Source: Rhizodiscina lignyota
Lineage: Eukaryota; Ascomycota; Dothideomycetes; Aulographales; Rhizodiscinaceae
Length of the DNA stretch: 64,000 nucleotides
Assembly: GCA_010015805.1 (NCBI GenBank)
Contig: ML978126.1
Span: 1,922,001-1,986,000, forward strand
Direction of reading: 5' to 3'
This document shows positions 57,614-64,000 of this stretch, in pieces (position 1 is the first letter of the stretch; the number at the start of each line of letters is the position of its first letter). Under the pieces are notes generated by a model. That model saw only the letters and a list, made by a program, of their open reading frames with translations. It ran no database searches and was not told where the DNA came from. The position numbers and the translations under genes were made by a program.

Positions 57614-58722
57614 GACTGTGTTGATCGTCTTCGATGAGATCTTAGGAGGGGGCAAGTGCAGACGATGACGGCCAGGAGAATTTAGAAAGCGAGCAATGTG
57701 ATGTCAAGTTAGAAATTACCGAGGTGCTGATAAAATAGAGGATATGGATACATTTGATATCCTTGTATTGCTACTTCAAAAGCCAAATATAAGTGATGAG
57801 AGTTTGAGCGTGAACGACTCTGCCAGCTGCATTCTTTCCTTGCAGAACAACGTGGACGGGTCAAACTGGAGGTTTTTGGACGGCCCTATGCTTTGCGCTA
57901 CTAGAATCCCCAAGTCTGCTGCCGCAATCTGAATATCCTGCATGCCGAACCCATTCAGCGCATCCAGAGGCATGTTAGTCGCAGTTGACGAAGATATACT
58001 GTACGAAGTACGGAGTAGCGAGATGAGGATTCTACAAGGTCCAGAGGTCGCGCTCATATCAGATCCGCGGCCTGTATGATGATATTGCGCTAGTCCCCTT
58101 TAGGATAAGCCGCCGTAAGTATTATCCGATGCCTGCACCTGCGTCTCGCAACATCATTCATCCATCCTCATCACAGACCGGCCACTATGCATGCATCTGA
58201 CATACTCCTATTCCATTAACACTATTAGAATGCTAGCGATAGTCCCGTCTAATACTGTAGCAGCAGGTCTTATTCGAATGCATAGATGTATCCGCATAGC
58301 CTCCTTTGGCAGTTGGCTCCGCAGTTCAGGCCTTTCGTACCGTTCCTCAACTCACGTTATCCCCACTCGTACTATTTCACTGCTCACTGATTCATTTATT
58401 CCCGAGTCTGCTTTTCGACCCCTTTCTCCTGTCTAATCTTCGCAATGGTCTCAGCTAGACGCTTGAGGCGGGTGCTTGATTCCCTGCCCCCTCAACCCTA
58501 TCAGACCCTGCTGCTGGCTGCCGGCTACCGGGCCGTTGCAGTTCCCTAGCTCCCACCAATAACGCACCAGTAAAGGTTCCTCAACTGCCGTTATACATGT
58601 ACCAGTCAAGAATTCCATGTGGGGTAAATCAGTTTTTATCTTTTCCGTCTTCTCTCTAATTCTGCCATATTATAAAGTTCGCTCCCGTTAATCTACCCTG
58701 CAGCGTAGAGACAATTGCAGCC
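57614..58722. other. Intergenic, 1.1 kb
   Basis: No gene seen. The last part is the promoter of the permease gene, with a TATA-like box at 58671. Confidence 0.45.
58671..58677 (+). promoter_or_regulatory. TATA-like box of permease gene
   Basis: TATAAAG, 52 bases upstream of the permease ATG at 58723, preceded by a pyrimidine-rich stretch. Confidence 0.35.
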
Positions 58723-60625
58723 ATGTCGAAGGAGGTGACATTCAATGTCAGGAGCGAAGAGATGGGCGTGACGGCCAAGTGGCGGGGTACTGCTGGCGAT
58801 CAGCGCGATATGGAGAAGTTGCAGCTCGCTCAGCAAGTACGAGTGAGTGATTCTCATCAGATGGCTCTGGAATGGCCTCTCGTATAATGATTCTGTCTAG
58901 CGCAACTTCGGCCGGACGGCTATGTTTGGCTTTTCGTCGACGCTGATTTGCACGTGGGAAATCACTCTCGGGTGTGTTGATACTGTTCCGCTCCCATACT
59001 TCTCAGCATCCTGAAGCGCAAAGCACAACAGATCGTTGGGCCTCACTTTGATGAATGGAGGAACAGCTGGACTGTTCTGGAACTATGTCGTTGTGGTGAT
59101 TGGCTTCACATTCGTCTATCTCAGTATTGCTGAATTAGGTTCTATGTAAGTGATCCATGTAACTTTTGAACGTAGCTATAATGCCAGTTCTAATTTGTTC
59201 CCGCCAGTATCCCGACCGCAGGCGGACAATACTACTGGGTGTCAGTCTTGTCTCCTCCAAAATCTCAACGATATCTTAGCTACGTTACCGGTAAACCAAA
59301 ATCTCCAAACTTGGCAGCATCCTCACTGATCGGTATCTCCAGGTTGGCTTTGCGCGACCGCATGGCAGACAGGAATCTGCTCTAGCGCCTTCCTTGCGGG
59401 AACGATCATCCAAGGCCTCCTGATATTGAACAAACCCGACTACGTGCCACATCCTTACCAAGGTACTCTATTCGTGTGGATGATTGTCGCCGTCGCCATC
59501 TTCTTCAACACTGCCCTTGCCAAAAAGTTGCCTATATTCGAAATCCTGATTGTTCTGGTTCATCTCCTGGGTGCCCTGATCATCATTCCTCTCTGGGTAT
59601 TGGCCCCGCGGAACAGCGCACACAATGCACTTCTACAATTTACTAACGATGGCGGGTGGAGTACCACGGGCACTTCAACCATGGTCGGCATGCTCTCAGT
59701 TGTACTTTCCCTGCTAGGTCTGGATTGCTCAGTACATATGGGTGCGCTTCCAAACTGCAACTACAAACAGTATCTATTACTGACCTGTCGCAGCCGAGGA
59801 AATCAAAGACTCATCGATCAATCTGCCAATGGCACTGCTCATTGGTTTCGGCATCAACGGACTGTTGGGATTCCTCGTTGTGGTAACGGCTTGCTTCACC
59901 GTGGTAGACGTTGATGACATCTTGTCTTCGCCAACAGGATACCTATTCCTACAATACTTTTACAGCACTACCAAAAGCTTCGCTGGGACAAATGTAATGG
60001 CTGCGATCATGGTCATAAAATCTCACGGCCAGCTCGATCGCCGTACTTGCAACTGCCTCTTGGCAAATGTGGTCTTTCGCTCGTAACAAAGGAGTACCAT
60101 TTTCCTCGTGGCTTGCTCCAGTAAGCCGATGACCCACATATTACCTGAGAAAGTCGATCTAATACTGCACAGTCCAAACTCGCCCATGATGTCCCACTCA
60201 ACGCGCTCGGCGTATCTGTCGTAATCTCGATCCTGCTCTCGCTCATTAACATTGGCTCCACCGCTGCACTGAATGCCATCTTCTCCCTGAACACTGCGAG
60301 TCTCCTGACGTCATATATGATCACTATCGGGAGCATGCTACTGTGGCGCCTGCGAGGCAAGCCAATTCCGCGATCACGGTGGACTCTTGGCCGTTACGGT
60401 TTCGCTAACGTAGGAGCAATGTGCTATCTGTTGCCCGTGTTCGTCTTCAGCTTCTTCCCTTCCGTCACCCCGCCAACGCCCGAGACGATGAACTGGGGCG
60501 TCGTCATGTACTCAGGTGTCATAATCTTTTCGACAGTCTACTACATCCTCTATGGAAGGCATCATTACCAACCGCCGACGAGGGATGTAGGGTCCCGGCT
60601 TGTGATGGATAATTTAGATATCTAA
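58723..60625 (+). pseudogene. APC-superfamily permease (Uga4/Hnm1-like), one-base frameshift
   Basis: Plasma-membrane amino-acid, GABA or choline-type transporter. Seven exons by family and phase: 58723-58842, 58901-58971, 59032-59145, 59208-59290, 59343-59741, 59794-60120 and 60173-60625. Recognisable: RNFGRTAMFGFSSTLICTWE, IPTAGGQYYWV, a WQTGICSSAFLAG helix, DCSVHMAEEIKDS (rejoined by splicing) and LPVFVFSFFP; about a dozen membrane helices. In exon 6 the frame breaks at an AAAA run (60017-60020): upstream reads VMAAIMVI, while the expected LTASSIAVLATASWQMW and FARNKGVPFSSWLAP follow one base out of phase. Removing one A would restore the family pattern. This is either a recent loss or a sequence error; otherwise the gene looks intact. 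Confidence 0.8.
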
Positions 60626-61251
60626 GCTTGAGTTGTGGCAAAGCTCGTACCTTTCAATCGACATTGCTCTACACAAACGAGATGGGGCTACGTCGATCAT
60701 AGAGTACTTTATCTGATTCTGCCAACGTTATGCTGCGAGCTAGTACCGATTGGGAATGGTACGGACTAACCAGCAGGGGAAGTTTCAGACGTAACTTATA
60801 CTCCTTCTACGCGTCATAAGTGAGGATCAAGGACTTTCGACTCGTGGTCTTTAAATTTCCGTCTCTCCGCTCGACCTCAATTCTTCTAGTTGGCTTTCCG
60901 CTTGTCAATTGGTCGGCGCGCTTCAGGATGCAATTCCCCGCCGCCAGAAGGCGGGGGTGACCGAACGCGATGGATATCTACAACCCGAACGAACTCCTAT
61001 CCACATGCGACTGACGCAGCAATTCTAGTCTATCAACTAAGGGCTATCAAGACTTACTGTACAAGTCCCAATGAGTTGACTTTTATCCGCGTTCAGCCTC
61101 TTTGAGAATAATATTACTGACACTAAACGTAAACTCGAAGAGATATTTCTGTCTACAGTTTCCGATATTCAAGTAACTCTCATCGTCTATGATACCATGG
61201 GACTGTCACACTAACACAACATAGTCATTAACGAGAGGTTACAAATCTACA
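60626..61251. other. Intergenic, 626 bp
   Basis: 3' flank of the permease and promoter of the epimerase. No other feature. Confidence 0.5.
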
Positions 61252-62238
61252 ATGGCCAACAAGCGCTTCCTCGTCGTGGGTGGAACGAGCTTAGTCGGAA
61301 GCCATCTCGCAGAGGTCCTCCTGCAGCGTGGGACTGACGAAGTCGTCCTCTTCGATAACTTCAGCTTGAGCAGCCCGGAAGTGATCCGCTCCTTGGAGGC
61401 GCGACCAGGCGTGCGTGTAGTACGAGGCGATGCTCTCAAGCTCGCTCAAGTTATTGATGCGATGCGGGATGTCGATGGTGTTTTCATGCTAGCCGCATTC
61501 CTAACGCTGCCGCTATCGCAAAATCCGCCTGCCGGTGCCGAAGTCAACGTTATGGGCTTGGTCAATGTGCTTGAAGCTGCGCGATTGCTAGGTGGCAAGA
61601 AGGTCGTGCTAGCCTCATCAATCGCAGTATATGGCACCAATATCGATGATGTGGTCGACGAATCTACCGCCTTTGGGTCGGCCGGACTGTCGCCAGCCTT
61701 CGGTGCATACGCGGCTTCGAAGCTCATGGGCGAGAACCTTGGAGGACTGTATGCGCAGAAGTATGCAGTCGAATTCTGCAGCGTGCGCTTCTCTACCGTC
61801 TACGGCGAGAATCAGCACAGTCGCGGCGTGAACGCGCTCTACATCCTCGAAGCCCTGAAAGATGTGTGTGCTGGTCGAGCGCCGCGCATTCGTGGCGATG
61901 GCACAGAAGCACACGACTACATCCACGCCGCCGATGCTGCACTTGGGATGGCAATGGCTATGGAGAAGGGCGGTGTAGGGGAGCGCTACAACTTGTCCAC
62001 CTTCCGCGCAACGTCAGTGAAGGAGATTGTCGACCTTGTGTTGAAAGAGTACGATAGCAGTCTCACACCAGAGACCGTCACCGATACGCGTGATGTGCGA
62101 TCCACACACCACGCGGACCTGCGCATATCGAATGAGAAGGCACGACGTGAACTCGGGTGGACACCAACTACATCGATCGCGGATGGCATTGGTCGACTGC
62201 GTCGCTGGATCGAATCAACTCAGAATGACAATAATTAG
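61252..62238 (+). CDS. NAD-dependent epimerase/dehydratase (extended SDR)
   Basis: A 328-residue intronless enzyme resembling bacterial UDP-sugar 4-epimerases. Nucleotide-binding loop GGTSLVG (10-16) has Ser at the middle glycine of the usual GxxGxxG. Asp35 (FDNF) favours NAD. VVLASSIAVYG, the catalytic YAASK (Tyr153, Lys157), RFSTVYGENQ, RGDGTEAHDYIHAADAA and RRELGWTPTTSIADGI follow in family order. Neighbours on both sides have introns, so the lack of introns and bacterial-looking sequence raise the possibility of transfer from bacteria. It may act on a nucleotide sugar or another NAD substrate; next to a P450 and a CmcJ-like gene, a tailoring role is possible. Confidence 0.88.
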   Translation: MANKRFLVVGGTSLVGSHLAEVLLQRGTDEVVLFDNFSLSSPEVIRSLEARPGVRVVRGDALKLAQVIDAMRDVDGVFMLAAFLTLPLSQNPPAGAEVNVMGLVNVLEAARLLGGKKVVLASSIAVYGTNIDDVVDESTAFGSAGLSPAFGAYAASKLMGENLGGLYAQKYAVEFCSVRFSTVYGENQHSRGVNALYILEALKDVCAGRAPRIRGDGTEAHDYIHAADAALGMAMAMEKGGVGERYNLSTFRATSVKEIVDLVLKEYDSSLTPETVTDTRDVRSTHHADLRISNEKARRELGWTPTTSIADGIGRLRRWIESTQNDNN

Positions 62239-62287
62239 GCCGCTAGCCGCAATCTCTTAGTTTCTTCGAATATTCCTACTCATATGT

Positions 62288-63307
62288 CTAGTCATTCGTC
62301 TGATTGTCCCACACCAAAAGCATCCTCGCCTCGACACTCTGTCTTGTAGGGCCTTCGTCCTCATCGCACACAAAAGCCGTATGCGGTGTGCGTTTCGCCA
62401 CGCCCGTTCGCTTGGAATCGAACTGCTTAAACAAGATGCCTTCCTGAGGGGTCAGTTTCGAGCAATAATACCACCGATGCGCCTCCGCATTGGCATTGAC
62501 TGCCCATAATTCAATGCTCTTGCTCTTCGACGTCCAATTCCATCCGTTCGGCCGGGAACTCTTCCCCGGCTGCGGAATATCGCCCTTCAGAGGGACGAGC
62601 TCGCTGTCGTCGACTGAGCGTGCATCGCAGAGCGCCAGATTGTCACGCGTCACGGTATTTACGAGCGGACGCCAGACGTTGACGAGTGCCCAGCGTTTCT
62701 GCGCGATCTTTTCGGCTTCATCGGGGAACTGGGCGCTGAGAATATTGCGTGCGTGATCGTAGGACTGATCCACGTGGACTAAAGTACAAAGTTAACGATC
62801 GTGTCTCACTCCAGAGCTAAATTGGCTGCACAAACCAGCACGGTTGTAAGTCGGAGCAGTGACAGCCTGGTTGTCGTCCATGTCCTTCTCCGCTGCCATC
62901 ACCTGATTGAAGTCTTTCCGGCGAGCCATATGCGAAACCGACTTCGCACGGCTCGCGCCGGTACTGCGACATGAAGAAGTCAGCTGTAGATTGATGCGCG
63001 CGTGAGACACTAGCAGCGGCACTGCTCACATCTTCTTCACCTGCTCCATGATGTCCTCGAAATACTCTCCCTTCCAATCTGCATCTTTCTCAACATCCTG
63101 GACCGAAGTAGCTAATTGAATGATTTGAAACCCTTGCTTGTCGAGTTTGAATTCATCTTCTCGTCCACGAATATCGGTAACATGAACTTTTTGCACGTCG
63201 TGAGGTCGCCGCTTGTCACTGACAGCGCCGGGCTGATATATTGTTGTGCCACCTTGTGCTGGCGACAAATAGTAGTTTAACGTGGTATTGACAACGTGTT
63301 GTTGCAT
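62288..63307 (-). CDS. CmcJ/AsaB-like (GA4 desaturase family) oxygenase-like protein
   Basis: Three exons, 63307-63030, 62963-62836 and 62778-62288 (introns 66 and 56 nt), give 298 residues. The family includes CmcJ, AsaB and gibberellin GA4 desaturase and recurs in fungal secondary-metabolite clusters. Visible: VTDIRGREDEFKLDKQGFQ near the N-terminus, the ITGASRA segment after the first splice, HVDQSYDHA with the likely iron-binding His and Asp, VNVWRPL, LALCDARSV, WYYCSKLTPQEGILFKQFDS and a final HTAF; the second His probably lies in RTPHTAF. Splicing rejoins NRA to VHVDQ. The chemistry is not fixed by sequence; desaturation, hydroxylation or methyl transfer have been proposed for members. 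Confidence 0.85.
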
Positions 63308-63575
63308 CGCCTCAACCGTTCCGGCGTTAATACGTGATCAAGATGAAGTGCTGCTGGAATTGTGCGGTCTATAGATTTCTTTTAAATGTACGATACTCGG
63401 GTCATCAATTTGAATGTTGCATATAGTTATCAATGTTAAGAACTTCCTATCTAGGTAATTGTTACTAACTCAGAAGTAAACATGCTCCAATTTTCAAAAC
63501 GGGGCTTCCGTTCCGATCCACCCTTCCTGTCACGTGATCCTTACCTGGCAATTCTGCAGATGATTCCACAGGAGC

Positions 63576-63601
63576 CTGTTCTATCTATTGAGATAGAACA
63601 G
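63576..63601. repeat. Perfect inverted repeat at P450 3' end
   Basis: Eleven-base arms CTGTTCTATCT and AGATAGAACAG with a four-base loop. On the minus strand the left arm encodes the last codons of the P450 and the loop and right arm cover the stop codon. It would form a stable hairpin in the transcript. Confidence 0.6.
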
Positions 63602-64000
63602 TCGGGGCGGCCGGAACACCTTGTGTGGCCGTGTCGTTCACTGTTGCGGTCTTCGAAGTAATTGTCACGTCGAAATTCAGTGGCTTAATGAACCATGCGT
63701 TACGTAGCTTAAGCTCCGCATCAGGGTTGACGAGGTGGATCTGGAAACGATGGTATGTTAGTTGATCGCTATAACTGACAGAGACCTCAGGGGCATGTTG
63801 CCTACATCGAAGTTCCGTAGAAAGCTCGGAATGATCTTGTACATCTCTAGCAAAGAGATGTATCGACCAAGGCATGATCGAGCCCCAGCGCCGAAGTGGA
63901 ATAACGTCGAGGACATTTTGTTTATGCGAGCCTCCTCGTCTGCACGGTTTTTCTGCGGATCGATAAACCACCGCTCCGGTCGGTAAGTATCGACGTCGTC
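63585..64000 (-). CDS. Cytochrome P450, 5' part beyond window edge
   Basis: C-terminal part of a fungal P450. In the visible exon (64000-63806) the PERF-like TYRPERWFIDP leads into the heme-binding FHFGAGARSCLGR (Cys ligand) and the following helix LLEMYKIIPSFLRNFD. A 64-nt intron (63741-63804) precedes the last exon (63740-63585) with IHLVNPDAELKLRNAWFIKP and a short tail. The start is outside the window. It is the third of three possible tailoring genes here, after the epimerase and the CmcJ-like protein. Confidence 0.92.
   Translation of the reverse strand, partial: RRRYLPTGAVVYRSAEKPCRRGGSHKQNVLDVIPLRRWGSIMPWSIHLFARDVQDHSELSTELRCRQHAPEVSVSYSDQLTYHRFQIHLVNPDAELKLRNAWFIKPLNFDVTITSKTATVNDTATQGVPAAPTVLSQ

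Overview
This 64 kb window is nuclear DNA from a filamentous ascomycete (Pezizomycotina). Genes are separated by 0.06-2.5 kb and are interrupted by short GT-AG introns, mostly 50-130 nt. The gene content is typically fungal: cytochrome c1, Gdb1, Gpd1, EMC6, a UstYa-type protein, HET-domain proteins, a DUF7707-like GPI protein and small secreted cysteine-rich proteins. No rRNA, tRNA, CRISPR array or intact transposon was recognised. The species cannot be named from the sequence; a dothideomycete-like fungus is a guess.

Left part (1-36.5 kb). Genes here are a 3'-truncated cytochrome P450, a class A FAD monooxygenase, a fungal regulator-like protein, a beta-carbonic anhydrase, a gamma-glutamyltranspeptidase, a HIRAN-SNF2-RING helicase (HLTF/Rad5 type) and cytochrome c1. 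They are followed by a head-to-head pair, 3-dehydroshikimate dehydratase and DAHP synthase, that could together feed protocatechuate synthesis. Next come a secreted protease with two astacin domains (with an N-terminal frameshift), a GPI-anchored serine-rich protein, NAD-glycerol-3-phosphate dehydrogenase, glycogen debranching enzyme, EMC6, a decayed F-box gene and a UstYa-family oxidase-like membrane protein.

Middle (36.5-55.4 kb). After a 2.4 kb gene-poor stretch with decayed repeats there is a HET-domain (allorecognition) island. It holds four HET genes within 16.5 kb, interleaved with an unrecognised multi-pass membrane protein and a stand-alone DUF2156 aminoacyl-tRNA-dependent transferase (ErgS-like). 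One HET gene carries an N-terminal membrane region and is interrupted by a single TAG exactly where the family's conserved tryptophan is expected; another carries a predicted IQ helix and two C-terminal membrane segments.

Right part (55.4-64 kb). Two small secreted cysteine-rich proteins (effector-like) are followed by an amino-acid/choline-type permease with a one-base frameshift, an intronless bacterial-looking NAD epimerase, a CmcJ/AsaB (GA4-desaturase family) oxygenase-like protein and the 3' part of a second P450. The last three could be the edge of a secondary-metabolite cluster that continues beyond the window.

Splice sites were placed by eye, using GT-AG borders, reading frame and family conservation. 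Exon borders are therefore models.
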